From the NCBI RefSeq assembly GCF_014195445.1, contig NZ_JACIBT010000001.1, positions 1,074,165 to 1,138,164 on the forward strand: a stretch of DNA of 64,000 nucleotides. The letters are read 5' to 3'. Origin of the DNA: Garicola koreensis (GTDB lineage: Bacteria; Actinomycetota; Actinomycetes; Actinomycetales; Micrococcaceae). Below are positions 55,679 to 64,000 of this stretch, in pieces. Position numbers and translations under genes: made by a program. The notes under the pieces are model-generated. The model was not told the origin of the DNA and searched no databases. It saw only the letters and a program-made list of their open reading frames with translations. How positions within the stretch are numbered: the first letter of the stretch is position 1; every line of letters begins with the position of its first letter.

Positions 55679-56872
55679 ATGCCCACCTCTGAGTCTCTAG
55701 CCTCCGCACGGCACGACCAGCGCTGGGAGCAGCTGCTGCAGCAGATGCACGACGACGAATCCATCGTCGAGCAGAGCGTGGAGAACCTGCGCGCCACAGT
55801 TCCCGGATACGACAACGTCCCCACCCGGTCCTTGGAAGAATCGGTGCGCAGAAATATTGCGCTGAGCATTCGGACCATCAAGGAGGGCACAGAACCACAT
55901 CCTGCGGGCATGGGCGAGGCTGATGCGCTGGCTGAAGAGCGGCACGCCCAGGGTGTGCCCATCGGCAGCGTGCTGGCCGGCTTCCGGGTGTCTCTGTCGT
56001 TCATCTTTCACCGGCTGCTGGACATCGCCCCTGAGGAGAACATCCCAGCCGACCAGGTGCTGAGGTCCTCAACACTGCTGTGGGCCCTGGGGGACGCGTT
56101 CTCCAGCCGTGCCGTGGAGGTCTACCAGCAGCGGGAAGTCTCCCGGGCGGTCGCAGACTCCACACGCCGCTCGGAGTGGATCCGCAACGTGGTGACCACC
56201 GGATTGGCCCCGGCGGAACGCACCCGCGGCGCCACCCTGTATGACGTACCCACCGCCGACCCGGTGCGCGCACTAGTCGCCGATGCACCCCCGGGCACCG
56301 AAGGTGACCGTGAGCATCGCCTCCATGCCTGGGCTGAGGCAGCCGGCACCCGCATCCTCACCGCCGTGCAGGGCAGCTCCCTGGTGGGCATCATGGCGGG
56401 ACCCGCTGTGCCGGATCGCCACCCCAAGAGTCTTGCGGTGGGCGTGGGCGAAGCCACCATGGTCGATGAGCTCCCGCGTTCCTTCGAATCGGCCTCGTTG
56501 GCGCTGCAGGCCGGCCAGACCCTGGGAATGTCAGGCGTCCTCACCCTGGAGCGGCTCTCCTGGCGCTTGGGCATCCACTCCAGCCCCGAGGTCACCCAGT
56601 TGCTGCATCAGCTGCATCTTGCCCCGCTGGAGAACACCGGAGAGTTCGGAGAGCACGTCATCGAGGCGGTCGATGCCTATCTCACCCACCGGATGAGCAT
56701 CCCACTCGCCGCCCGGAGCATCCCGGTGCATGTCAACACGCTGCGCTACCGCCTGCAGCGGTTCCGCGAAATCACCGGCGCCGACCTGGGTGACCTGAAC
56801 ACCCTGATCGAACTCTCCTGGGTGCTGGCCGCCCACCCCCGCCGAAGAGCACGACGTCGACTAGCTTCGTAG
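55679..56872 (+). CDS. PucR-family transcriptional regulator
   Basis: The 397-aa regulator has an RsbRD-like N-terminal sensory domain (about 20-160; HDDESIVEQSVENLRATVPGYDNVPTRSL), a middle GGDEF-like CdaR domain, and the C-terminal PucR helix-turn-helix (about 325-385; SIPLAARSIPVHVNTLRYRLQRFREITG). It starts 9 bases after atoE and has a -10-like TATAGT (55665-55670) over the atoE stop. It probably controls the ketone-body genes on either side. Confidence 0.87.
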   Translation: MPTSESLASARHDQRWEQLLQQMHDDESIVEQSVENLRATVPGYDNVPTRSLEESVRRNIALSIRTIKEGTEPHPAGMGEADALAEERHAQGVPIGSVLAGFRVSLSFIFHRLLDIAPEENIPADQVLRSSTLLWALGDAFSSRAVEVYQQREVSRAVADSTRRSEWIRNVVTTGLAPAERTRGATLYDVPTADPVRALVADAPPGTEGDREHRLHAWAEAAGTRILTAVQGSSLVGIMAGPAVPDRHPKSLAVGVGEATMVDELPRSFESASLALQAGQTLGMSGVLTLERLSWRLGIHSSPEVTQLLHQLHLAPLENTGEFGEHVIEAVDAYLTHRMSIPLAARSIPVHVNTLRYRLQRFREITGADLGDLNTLIELSWVLAAHPRRRARRRLAS

Positions 56873-56883
56873 TCAGCTACGAA
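56866..56883 (+). promoter_or_regulatory. Inverted repeat at the end of the PucR gene, possible operator
   Basis: TTCGTAG-TCAG-CTACGAA, perfect 7-base arms, overlapping the stop codon of the regulator gene and about 120 bases before the permease start. There is no T run, so an operator is more likely than a terminator. Confidence 0.4.
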
Positions 56884-57000
56884 ACAGTGCCGATTCCCTT
56901 GAACCACTGAATGTAGCTCACATCACACTGCGGCCACCATGCTGGAGACGAACATCCGGCCAGCTGGTCGGCAGATCCGCTCATCATCCAAGGAGGCCGC

Positions 57001-58416
57001 ATGGTTGTCGGAATCGTCGGCATCATCATTTCCCTCATCCTGCTGATCACCCTGGCCTACCGCGGTGTCCCCGTGGTTCTGGCCGCCCCCGTCGCGTCAG
57101 CTGTGGCTCTGATCTTCTCGGGCGCGCCCATCCTGGCGTCCTATACCGAGATTTTCATGCCGGCGATGGCTGACTTCGTCGGAAACTATTTCCCGGTGTT
57201 CCTCGTCGGGGCGATCTTCGGGGTGCTGATGACGGTGACCGGCTATGCCGAGTCGATCGCACGTTCGGTCACCGCCTGGGTAGGGACCCGCAGTGCTATC
57301 GCGGCCACGGTGATCACTTCGGCACTGATGACCTATGGCGGCATCAGCCTGTTCGTCGTGGCCTTCGTGATGTATCCCCTGGCCCGCGAGCTCTTCCGCG
57401 CAGCCGATATCCCCCGGCGTCTGGTGCCCGGAACCATCGCCCTGGGCATCTTCACCTTCACCATGACCGCCCTGCCCGGCACTCCGCAGGTGCAGAACAT
57501 CATTCCCGGCCAGTTCTTTGGGACGTCCACCTACGCGGCCCCCGGCATCGGCCTGGTCGGCGGGGTGCTGATCTTCGGCCTGGGCCTGCTGTGGCTTGAG
57601 TACCGCCGCGGAGCCCTGATCAAGAAGGGCGAGCACTTCGCCTCCGCTGCCAGTGAACCGCAGATCGGCGGCTCCGCCGATGACGGGTCCTCCCACAACA
57701 TCGACACCCTGGTTCCCACCAACCGGGTCGTGCCCTTCCTGCCGCTGCTGACCGTGTTCGCAGTCAACTTCGCCCTGACCCTGGTGATCTTCCCGGCGAT
57801 GAATTGGGACTACCTGCAGCACGAGCAGTTCGGTGGAATCACCGTGGATGAGCGCAGCGGCCTGTGGGCAGTGCTGGTCGGCATCCTGGTGGCCATCCTG
57901 CTAATCATCGCGCTGAACGCGAAGAACGTCCGCCAGCTGCGGGTGGGGTTCACCGACGGCGTGAAGCGCTCCATGCTGCCGATCTTCTCCACCGCCTCCG
58001 AGGTCGGCTACGGTGCCGTGGTCGCCTCAGTCGCAGCCTTCGCCGTCATTCGCGACTCGGTGTTCAACATGGGTGGCGACGCCTTGGTGACCTCAGTGGT
58101 CTCCACCTCGGTCACTGCTGGCCTGACCGGCTCATCCTCCGGCGGTATGACCATCGCGCTCAACGCCTTCGGCGACGATCTGCGTAATATGGCCATGACC
58201 GATGGGACCAGCTTGGAAGCTATGCACCGCCTGACCGCCATGGCCTCCGGGGGCCTGGACACTCTGCCGCACTCCGGTGCGGTGGTCACCCTGCTGATCG
58301 TCTGCGGGCTGACCCACCGGCAGTCCTATAAAGATCTGGGTATGGTCACACTGGCGATCCCCGTCGTCGTCGTCGCTGCCCTGATTGGCGTGGTGTCAGT
58401 CTTCGGCGCCTTCTGA
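57001..58416 (+). CDS. GntP-family permease, probably for 3-hydroxybutyrate
   Basis: Proton-coupled carrier of 471 aa with about 12-13 helices. GntP family regions include YFPVFLVGAIFGVLMTVTGYAESIA, FTMTALPGTPQVQNIIPGQFFGTS and SGGMTIALNAFGD...ASGGLDTLPHSGAVVTLL. Relatives carry gluconate, citrate or hydroxybutyrate. Location directly before 3-hydroxybutyrate dehydrogenase favours hydroxybutyrate. An AAGGAGG site precedes the ATG. Confidence 0.85.
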   Translation: MVVGIVGIIISLILLITLAYRGVPVVLAAPVASAVALIFSGAPILASYTEIFMPAMADFVGNYFPVFLVGAIFGVLMTVTGYAESIARSVTAWVGTRSAIAATVITSALMTYGGISLFVVAFVMYPLARELFRAADIPRRLVPGTIALGIFTFTMTALPGTPQVQNIIPGQFFGTSTYAAPGIGLVGGVLIFGLGLLWLEYRRGALIKKGEHFASAASEPQIGGSADDGSSHNIDTLVPTNRVVPFLPLLTVFAVNFALTLVIFPAMNWDYLQHEQFGGITVDERSGLWAVLVGILVAILLIIALNAKNVRQLRVGFTDGVKRSMLPIFSTASEVGYGAVVASVAAFAVIRDSVFNMGGDALVTSVVSTSVTAGLTGSSSGGMTIALNAFGDDLRNMAMTDGTSLEAMHRLTAMASGGLDTLPHSGAVVTLLIVCGLTHRQSYKDLGMVTLAIPVVVVAALIGVVSVFGAF

Positions 58417-58459
58417 TCCATCGACCGCACACTGAACCGATCCACATCAGGAGGTACTC

Positions 58460-59242
58460 ATGGAACCCCAGACCACCCGCAGCGCACCGATCTCCGCCGG
58501 TGCCCTGAGCGGTCGTCGCGCACTGATCACCGGAGGCGCCTCCGGCATCGGTGCAGGCTGTGCCCGGGCCTTCGCGGCAGCCGGAGCCACAGTCACCATC
58601 TGCGACCTCAACGGTGAGGCCGCCCAGGACCTCGCCGCTGAGATCGGCGGCGAATCCTGGAGCACGGATCTGGCCGACACCGAGGCGCTGGAGGACCTGT
58701 CACTCGATACCGACATCCTGATCAACAACGCGGGCATCCAGCACGTGGCCCCCATCCAGGAGTTCGACCCCGAGAAGTGGCGATTCATCCACCGGCTGAT
58801 GGTCGAATCGCCGTTCCTGCTGATCCGCGCCGCCCTGCCTGGCATGTATGAGCGCGGCTTCGGCCGGATCATCAACCTCTCCTCGGCCCACGGGATGCGG
58901 GCGAGCCCCTACAAATCGGCCTACGTCGCCGCCAAGCATGCCCTGGAGGGGCTCTCCAAGGTCACCGCACTGGAGGGCGCCGAGCACGGGGTGACCTCCA
59001 ACTGCATCAACCCGGCCTATGTGCGCACTCCCCTGGTGGAGAAGCAGATCGCCGACCAGGCCCGGATCCACAGCATCAGCGAGGATGAGGTGGTGGAGAA
59101 GATCATGCTCTCCGAATCTGCGGTCAAGCGACTGGTCGAGGTCGATGAGGTCGCCTCTCTGGCTGCCTGGCTGGCCTCAGACGCCTCCGGTATGGTGACT
59201 GGGACTTCGTACACCATCGACGGCGGCTGGACTGCCGCATGA
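58460..59242 (+). CDS. bdhA: 3-hydroxybutyrate dehydrogenase (short-chain dehydrogenase)
   Basis: NAD-dependent oxidation of 3-hydroxybutyrate to acetoacetate. At 260 aa it has the cofactor motif TGGASGIGAG (about 23-32), NNAG, catalytic Ser in INLSSAHG and SAYVAAKH (Tyr/Lys pair). The C-terminal CINPAYVRTPLVEKQI and ADQARIHSISEDEV...MLSESAVKRLVE segment is specific to 3-hydroxybutyrate dehydrogenases. A perfect AGGAGGT site lies 5 bases before the ATG. Confidence 0.9.
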   Translation: MEPQTTRSAPISAGALSGRRALITGGASGIGAGCARAFAAAGATVTICDLNGEAAQDLAAEIGGESWSTDLADTEALEDLSLDTDILINNAGIQHVAPIQEFDPEKWRFIHRLMVESPFLLIRAALPGMYERGFGRIINLSSAHGMRASPYKSAYVAAKHALEGLSKVTALEGAEHGVTSNCINPAYVRTPLVEKQIADQARIHSISEDEVVEKIMLSESAVKRLVEVDEVASLAAWLASDASGMVTGTSYTIDGGWTAA

Positions 59243-59290
59243 TCACCGGCGCTCGCGACAGCAGCGTCTGACCGACGAGGAGGAACAATT

Positions 59291-60079
59291 GTGAGTGTGA
59301 ATAAAACGGTGGCCACTGCGGCTGAGGCTGTCGCCACCATCGGTGACGGGGCGACGCTGGCGGTCGGCGGGTTCGGGCTGTCCGGCAACCCGATCCAACT
59401 GATTGAGGCTCTGCTGGACCAAGGCGCCTCTGGGCTGACCATCGCCTCCAATAATGCCGGCGTCGACGACTGGGGCCTGGGGCTGCTGCTCAAGGCCGGC
59501 CGCATCAAGAAGATGATCTCCTCCTATGTGGGAGAGAACAAGGAGTTCGCCCGCCAGTACCTGGAGGGTGAGCTGGAGCTGGAGCTGGTGCCGCAGGGCA
59601 CCCTGGCGGAGAAGCTGCGTGCCGGCGGCTCCGGAATCCCCGCCTTCTACACCCGCGCAGGCGTGGGCACACCGGTGGCCGACGGCGGCATTCCCACCCG
59701 CTACGACACCGAAGGCAAGATCCTTCAGGAGTCCAGCCCCAAAGAGGTGCGGCCCTTCCCCGGTCCCGACGGGCGCATCGTGAGCTACGCGCTGGAGGAG
59801 TCGATCGTGCCTGACTTCTCCCTGGTCCACGCGGCCCGCGGGGACCGGCACGGCAACCTGGTGTTCAACAAGGCTGCCCGCCAGTTCTCTCCCCCGGCGG
59901 CGATGGCCGGCCGGGTCTGCATCGCCCAGGTGGAGGAGCTCGTCGAGCCCGGCGAGCTCGACCCCGACCAGGTCCACCTGCCGGGCATTTTCGTCCACCA
60001 CGTGCTGGAGGTCGGCACCGAGATTGACAAGCCGATCGAGAAGCGAACCGTGAGCACCGGCTCACAGGAGGAGAACTGA
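59291..60079 (+). CDS. scoA: 3-oxoacid CoA-transferase subunit A
   Basis: Alpha subunit of succinyl-CoA:acetoacetate CoA-transferase (SCOT-like), 262 aa. Family motifs are [30 protein letters not shown] and [16 protein letters not shown]. Begins with GTG; AGGAGGA is 6-7 bases upstream. It is followed after one base by subunit B. The enzyme makes acetoacetyl-CoA from the product of the dehydrogenase coded just before. A thiolase for the last step is not in the window. Confidence 0.92.
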   Translation: MSVNKTVATAAEAVATIGDGATLAVGGFGLSGNPIQLIEALLDQGASGLTIASNNAGVDDWGLGLLLKAGRIKKMISSYVGENKEFARQYLEGELELELVPQGTLAEKLRAGGSGIPAFYTRAGVGTPVADGGIPTRYDTEGKILQESSPKEVRPFPGPDGRIVSYALEESIVPDFSLVHAARGDRHGNLVFNKAARQFSPPAAMAGRVCIAQVEELVEPGELDPDQVHLPGIFVHHVLEVGTEIDKPIEKRTVSTGSQEEN

Positions 60080-60080
60080 G

Positions 60081-60740
60081 ATGACTGAGCAGAGCGCAGC
60101 AGTGGGCTGGACCCGCGAGCAGATGGCCGCCCGGGCGGCCCAGGAGATCCAGGACGGCGACTACGCCAACCTGGGAATCGGGATGCCGACGCTGATCCCC
60201 AACCACATTCCGGCCGGCCGCGAAGTCATCCTGCACTCCGAGAACGGAATCCTCGGCGTCGGCCCCTACCCCCTGGAGGAGAATCTGGACCCAGACCTGA
60301 TCAATGCGGGCAAGGAGACGGTCACCACCAACCCGGGGGCGGCATTCTTCGACTCGGCCACCAGCTTCGGGATGATCCGCGGGGCCAAGCTCGACGTCGC
60401 CGTCCTGGGCGGCATGCAGGTCGCGGCGAACGGTGATCTGGCCAACTGGATGGTCCCGGGCAAGATGGTCAAGGGCATGGGCGGCGCCATGGACCTGGTG
60501 CACGGCGCCCGGCGGGTGCTGGTGCTGATGGACCATCGCACCAAGGACGGCAGCTCCAAGCTGCTGCCCCAGTGCACGCTGCCGCTGACCGGCCGTGGGG
60601 TGGTCAACACGGTGATCACCGACCTGGGCGTCGTCGAGGTCAGCTCGGATCCGGCCCACCCCAAGTTCACGCTGGTCGAGACCGCCCCTGGGGTGAGCGA
60701 GGAGCAGATCCGCGAAGCCACCGCTGCTCCCCTGCACTGA
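60081..60740 (+). CDS. scoB: 3-oxoacid CoA-transferase subunit B
   Basis: Beta subunit, 219 aa, carrying the catalytic glutamate Glu54 in [12 protein letters not shown]. Other motifs are [38 protein letters not shown] and the closing [14 protein letters not shown]. It completes a cluster of permease, dehydrogenase and CoA transferase for growth on 3-hydroxybutyrate or acetoacetate. Its stop lies in the first unit of a 16-base tandem repeat. Confidence 0.92.
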   Translation: MTEQSAAVGWTREQMAARAAQEIQDGDYANLGIGMPTLIPNHIPAGREVILHSENGILGVGPYPLEENLDPDLINAGKETVTTNPGAAFFDSATSFGMIRGAKLDVAVLGGMQVAANGDLANWMVPGKMVKGMGGAMDLVHGARRVLVLMDHRTKDGSSKLLPQCTLPLTGRGVVNTVITDLGVVEVSSDPAHPKFTLVETAPGVSEEQIREATAAPLH

Positions 60741-60790
60741 GGCTGCGCGGCACTGAGGCCCCGCTTCACTGAGGCCGCGCTGCACTGAGG
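60735..60790 (+). repeat. 16-bp tandem repeat, 3.5 copies
   Basis: Units of 16 bases, each opening with CACTGAGG, begin at 60735, 60751 and 60767, with a partial unit at 60783. The second half varies (CTGCGCGG, CCCCGCTT, CCGCGCTG). The array spans the scoB stop and ends 14 bases before the MarR -10 element. Confidence 0.85.
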
Positions 60791-60803
60791 GGTGAGCAGC
60801 CGG

Positions 60804-60809
60804 TAAGCT
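60804..60809 (+). promoter_or_regulatory. -10 element of the marR gene
   Basis: TAAGCT, 6 bases before the GTG of the MarR-family gene. Confidence 0.5.
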
Positions 60810-60815
60810 GGTCGG

Positions 60816-61298
60816 GTGACAATTGATCCCACCAGCAGGCAGCGTGACCTCACCGGATTCTCCCAGAAGGCCAAGGCGTGGCGCGCGTTCTTCGAAGCCT
60901 CGGCGCTGATCACCGATCGTATGGAGAAGCGGCTGCACGCCACCACGGGTCTGAAGATCACCGACTACAACCTGCTGCTGGTGCTCAGCGAGGCGGAGGG
61001 GAATCAGCTGCGGATGGGGGAGCTGGCCGAGAAGATGGTCTTCTCCCCCTCCCGACTCTCCTATCAGGTGAAGACTCTGGCTGCTCAGGGCCTCATTGAG
61101 CGTTCGGCCGACCCCAACGATAAGCGCGGTATGACCGCGACGCTGACCGATGAGGGCCGCAGAGTCTTCACCGCAGCCTCCCGGGTGCATGCCCAGCACA
61201 TCAAGCAGCTCTTCCACCCGGCCGTGGACGAGGCCGAGGCCGAGGCGCTGGAAGCCATCTGCGGCCAGATCCAGCGCACAGTGCAGCAGTCGGACTAA
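60816..61298 (+). CDS. MarR-family transcriptional regulator
   Basis: Winged-helix dimeric regulator, 160 aa. The DNA-binding core is at about 40-110 (YNLLLVLSEAEGNQLRMGELAEKMVFSPSRLSYQVKTLAAQG) with the wing DPNDKRGMTATLTDEGR. GTG start with leaderless spacing. It may sense a small phenolic or fatty-acid ligand and act on the CoA-transferase side or on itself. Its stop overlaps the stop of the convergent SseB-like gene. Confidence 0.88.
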   Translation: MTIDPTSRQRDLTGFSQKAKAWRAFFEASALITDRMEKRLHATTGLKITDYNLLLVLSEAEGNQLRMGELAEKMVFSPSRLSYQVKTLAAQGLIERSADPNDKRGMTATLTDEGRRVFTAASRVHAQHIKQLFHPAVDEAEAEALEAICGQIQRTVQQSD

Positions 61299-62185
61299 CG
61301 CGGCTGCTCGACCAGCTCACCATCCACCAGCTGAATGTGCAGCGAGTCGGCACGCTGAGACAGCATCTCCACGTCTGCGCAGGCGGCCTCCACGGCCGCC
61401 AGTGCCAACCGCTGACCCACGGCGTCCGTACCGGGTTTTACCACCACCCCCAGGCTCAGCTCCGGGCCGTGACCGCCGCCGAGCACCCGGGCGCCGTTGC
61501 CCGCCTGTGTGATGATGCCCCGGTGGGGCTTCAGCACCAGTTGGGCCACCCCCGGGCACTGATCCGGCAGCTCGTCCAGTGCCTGGGCCAGCTCATGGTC
61601 TAAGTAGCTGGGAGTCCACAGCCGCCCCTGAGCCAGGGCTTCCAGCGCTGGACGGCGAATCACATAGGTCAGTTCGGCAGGCGCCTCGGCGGCACCGGGA
61701 TCCAGTACCACCAGTTCGGCGTCTTCGGCGAGGGCGGCCAGCATCACCCGTTCGGCTTCGGCTGCCACCGGCCGCGCTTGCCGGTGCCAGCCGGTCAGCG
61801 CCTGCACCGAGGTGAAGACCGGCATGGCCCGGCGCCCGTCGGGGGCGGTCAGCGAGACCAGCGAAATATCGGCTTCCTTATCGCCGTGGTCGGCGTCGCC
61901 GGTGCCGGTGGCGATCACCGGAGCAAAGAGTCGCTGGCCGGCCAGGGAGGCCACGAACTGGGCTTCGTCGGTCTCACCGGCGATGAGCCGGCGTCTGGCT
62001 GCGGCGATGGGGGCCGGGGTGTGTCCGTCGTCGCCGTCGAAGGTGTGCAGCGGGTTGCCGGCACCGCTGAGGTCTCGCCCGCTCCAGGCAACGCCGGCGG
62101 AGTCGGCGGGCTCACCATGCTCGGTGCGCTGCTGGCGTTCCAGCAGGTTGGCGATGTGCGCCGGCAGCTGCTGGCTGCTCATCAC
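61295..62185 (-). CDS. SseB-family protein
   Basis: The 296-aa protein has an SseB N-terminal-type domain (about 70-180; [55 protein letters not shown]). The C-terminal half has an acid-rich helical region. The function of SseB-like proteins in actinobacteria is unknown. It overlaps the hisA stop (ATGA), a conserved placement next to histidine genes in Micrococcales. Confidence 0.75.
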   Translation of the reverse strand: MMSSQQLPAHIANLLERQQRTEHGEPADSAGVAWSGRDLSGAGNPLHTFDGDDGHTPAPIAAARRRLIAGETDEAQFVASLAGQRLFAPVIATGTGDADHGDKEADISLVSLTAPDGRRAMPVFTSVQALTGWHRQARPVAAEAERVMLAALAEDAELVVLDPGAAEAPAELTYVIRRPALEALAQGRLWTPSYLDHELAQALDELPDQCPGVAQLVLKPHRGIITQAGNGARVLGGGHGPELSLGVVVKPGTDAVGQRLALAAVEAACADVEMLSQRADSLHIQLVDGELVEQPR

Positions 62186-62913
62186 GCCGAGTCGGCGGCG
62201 ACCTTCAGCGCCTGCGGCAGGGTGAATTTGTCAGCGTAGAGCGCCTTGCCCATGATCGCGCCCTCCACACCGGAGGAGACCATCTTCGCCAGGGCGGCGA
62301 CGTCGTCCAGCGAGGAGATGCCTCCGGAGGCGATGACGGGCTTATTGGTCTTTGCCCCCACGGCCGCCAGCAGCTCGGTGTTGGGTCCGCGCAGGGTGCC
62401 GTCCTTGGTGACGTCGGTGACCACGTAGCGCGGGCAGCCGGCGTCCTCCAGGCGGGCGAGCACCTCCCAGAGGTTGCCGCCCTCCTTGGTCCAGCCGCGT
62501 GCGGCCAGGGTCTCGCCGCGCACGTCCAGGCCCACGGCGACGGCGTCTCCATAGCGTGCGATGACCCGGGCGGTCCATTGAGGGTCCTCCAGGGCGGCGG
62601 TTCCCAGGTTGACCCGGGTGGCGCCCATCTCCAGGGCGCGGTCTAGGGATTCGTCGTCGCGGATGCCTCCGGAGAGTTCGATCTTGATGTTTATCTGGTC
62701 GACGACCTGGCGCAGCACCTCGCGGTTGTGCCCGCGGCCGAAGGCGGCGTCGAGATCTACCAGGTGGATCCACTCTGCCCCCTGCTGCTGCCAGGTCTGG
62801 GCGGCCTCCAGGGGGTCGCCGTAGCCGGTCTCGGAGCCGGCCTCGCCCTGGACCAGGCGCACGGCCTGGCCTTCGGCGACGTCGACGGCGGGCAGAAGTT
62901 CTAGGGGTTTCAT
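62182..62913 (-). CDS. hisA: ProFAR isomerase HisA (PriA type possible)
   Basis: Fourth step of histidine synthesis, isomerising ProFAR to PRFAR. A 243-aa (beta/alpha)8 barrel with catalytic Asp in [15 protein letters not shown] and the second Asp in [16 protein letters not shown]; phosphate loops are [12 protein letters not shown] and VIASGGISS. Actinobacteria often use the bifunctional PriA form, which also does the TrpF reaction; sequence alone does not settle this. Overlaps hisH by 4 bases. Confidence 0.93.
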   Translation of the reverse strand: MKPLELLPAVDVAEGQAVRLVQGEAGSETGYGDPLEAAQTWQQQGAEWIHLVDLDAAFGRGHNREVLRQVVDQINIKIELSGGIRDDESLDRALEMGATRVNLGTAALEDPQWTARVIARYGDAVAVGLDVRGETLAARGWTKEGGNLWEVLARLEDAGCPRYVVTDVTKDGTLRGPNTELLAAVGAKTNKPVIASGGISSLDDVAALAKMVSSGVEGAIMGKALYADKFTLPQALKVAADSA

Positions 62914-63548
62914 AGTGTTCCTATCCAGTTTTGCAGCAGCTGCATTCCGGCGTCGCCGGACTTTTCGGGGTGGAATTGGGTCGCGGTGAGCGGGCCGTTC
63001 TCCACCGCGGCGATGAAGTCGGCTCCGTGGTGGGACCAGGTGATCGCCGGGGGCCGCATCACCTCCAGGGTCTGGTCGAAGTCCCAGGTCTGCACCGCGT
63101 AGGAGTGCACAAAGTAGAACCGCTCCTGGCCGATGCCTTCGAACAGCGCACTCTGCGCTGGGGCGTCGACGGTGTTCCAGCCCATATGAGGCACCACGAC
63201 GTCGCGGGGCAGGGCGGTCACCTCACCGGGCCACTCCCCCATGCCCTCGGCGGCCACACCGTGCTCCACCCCGCGTTCGAAGAGGATCTGGTGGCCCACG
63301 CAGATGCCCAGCACCGGCCGGGATCCGGCGACCCGCCGGCCGATCCAGCGCGGGGCGTCGATGGCCTTCAGCGCCTCCATCACCGCAGAGAACGCGCCGA
63401 CTCCCGGCACCACCAGCCCGTCGGCGTTCAGCAGCGTCTGGGTGTCGCGGGTCAGCTGCGCTGCGGCACCGGCGCGGTTCAGGGCTCGCACCGCAGAGTG
63501 GACGTTGCCTGAGCCGTAGTCGAGCACGGCCACGCTCGGTCGGGTCAC
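62910..63548 (-). CDS. hisH: Imidazole glycerol phosphate synthase, glutaminase subunit
   Basis: Supplies ammonia from glutamine to HisF. A class I amidotransferase of 212 aa: nucleophile Cys in [12 protein letters not shown], catalytic His/Glu in [14 protein letters not shown], and N-terminal [16 protein letters not shown]. Begins in a 4-base overlap with the hisB stop. Confidence 0.95.
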   Translation of the reverse strand: MTRPSVAVLDYGSGNVHSAVRALNRAGAAAQLTRDTQTLLNADGLVVPGVGAFSAVMEALKAIDAPRWIGRRVAGSRPVLGICVGHQILFERGVEHGVAAEGMGEWPGEVTALPRDVVVPHMGWNTVDAPAQSALFEGIGQERFYFVHSYAVQTWDFDQTLEVMRPPAITWSHHGADFIAAVENGPLTATQFHPEKSGDAGMQLLQNWIGTL

Positions 63549-64000
63549 AGGGCACCCTTGGTGGAGGGGATCTCGTCGGTTCGCGGGTCGGACTCTGCTG
63601 CGCTGCGCAGCGCCCGGGCGAAGGCTTTGAACTGGGCTTCGACGATGTGGTGGGGGTCCCGGCCGGCCAGCAGGCGCATATGCAGGCAGATGCCGGAGTG
63701 GTAGGTGATCGATTCGAACACGTGTCGGGTCATGGACCCGGTGAAGTGTCCGCCGATGAGGTGGTACTGCTGGCCCTCGGGCTCACCGCTGTGGACCATA
63801 TAGGGCCTGCCGGAGAGGTCGACCACTGCGTGGGCCAGGGCCTCGTCCAGGGGCACGGTCGCCTCGCCGAACCGGCGGATTCCACGCTTATCGCCCAATG
63901 CGGTGGCCAGCACCTCCCCGATGACGATGGCGGTGTCCTCCACGGTGTGGTGGACGTCGATGTGGGTGTCGCCTTCGGCCTCGACGCTCAGATCAATGAG
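63545..64000 (-). CDS. hisB: Imidazoleglycerol-phosphate dehydratase, 5' end beyond window
   Basis: Sixth step of histidine synthesis. The visible 152 codons include the metal-binding [17 protein letters not shown], then [24 protein letters not shown] and [18 protein letters not shown]. The frame continues to the right edge ([12 protein letters not shown] before the HHTVED motif), so the N-terminus is outside. First of the visible hisB-hisH-hisA-sseB operon. Confidence 0.95.
   Translation of the reverse strand, partial: LIDLSVEAEGDTHIDVHHTVEDTAIVIGEVLATALGDKRGIRRFGEATVPLDEALAHAVVDLSGRPYMVHSGEPEGQQYHLIGGHFTGSMTRHVFESITYHSGICLHMRLLAGRDPHHIVEAQFKAFARALRSAAESDPRTDEIPSTKGAL

Overview
The window is high-GC chromosomal DNA from an actinobacterium. 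Class II DAHP synthase, GuaB1, the fused E2/E1 2-oxoglutarate enzyme Kgd, HisN, the small ribosomal protein bL37, a SigH/RsrA-type redox sigma pair and a Tad pilus locus ordered as in mycobacteria all point to Actinomycetota. Overall gene content suggests Micrococcales, perhaps Micrococcaceae. The very acidic Glu/Asp-rich lipoprotein would suit a salt-tolerant member such as Nesterenkonia, but that genus is only a guess. Most of the window is ordinary core genome. Accessory features are concentrated at 45.7-52.5 kb.

Layout. 1-9 kb: dinB (cut by the left edge) divergent from a polyprenyl diphosphate synthase; a PknL-like kinase; DAHP synthase; a long-chain acyl-CoA ligase; an acyltransferase; 3-methyladenine glycosylase; tRNA-Leu(CAG). 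9-20 kb: an HrpA helicase, a HIT protein, then a Zur regulator, a hydrolase and a ZnuACB zinc importer with a likely Zur operator on its promoter, and two CBS-domain membrane proteins. 20-31.6 kb: guaB1, kgd with a coupled SGNH-like protein that lacks its catalytic triad, bL37, rsrA-sigH, a DoxX-like protein, aroA-rsgA and hisN. 31.7-36 kb: an Mn-type ABC importer with an MntR-like regulator, and two CrcB fluoride channels. 36-41 kb: tmRNA, two tiny membrane-protein genes (one interrupted by a stop codon), smpB, ftsEX and prfB. 41-45.7 kb: a Tad (Flp-type) pilus operon. 45.7-47.9 kb: a two-gene AbiE-like toxin-antitoxin module between two 80-bp direct repeats. 47.9-52.5 kb: a large FHA-FtsK/EssC-like ATPase and an acidic PepSY lipoprotein. 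52.5-61.3 kb: a ketone-body/short-chain acid block (CitE-like lyase, MaoC, AtoE, PucR regulator, GntP permease, 3-hydroxybutyrate dehydrogenase, CoA transferase, MarR). 61.3-64 kb: sseB-like gene, hisA, hisH and hisB (cut by the right edge).

Two regulatory themes stand out. First, many genes have a TANNNT -10 hexamer ending only 5-9 bases before the start codon and no room for a Shine-Dalgarno site, so leaderless transcripts appear common. Operon-internal genes instead use 4-base ATGA/GTGA overlaps. Second, sigH shows a SigR/SigH-type promoter (GGAAT-N18-GTT) next to an upstream in-frame ATG, plus a separate -10 element next to the internal ATG. This predicts a long stress-induced isoform and a short housekeeping isoform.

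The best candidate for something not yet described is the AbiE-like pair between diverged 80-bp repeats. Each repeat carries an inverted repeat containing a perfect TTATCCACA DnaA-box sequence. The module looks inserted between the divergent tadA and EssC-like genes by duplication of their shared promoter region.
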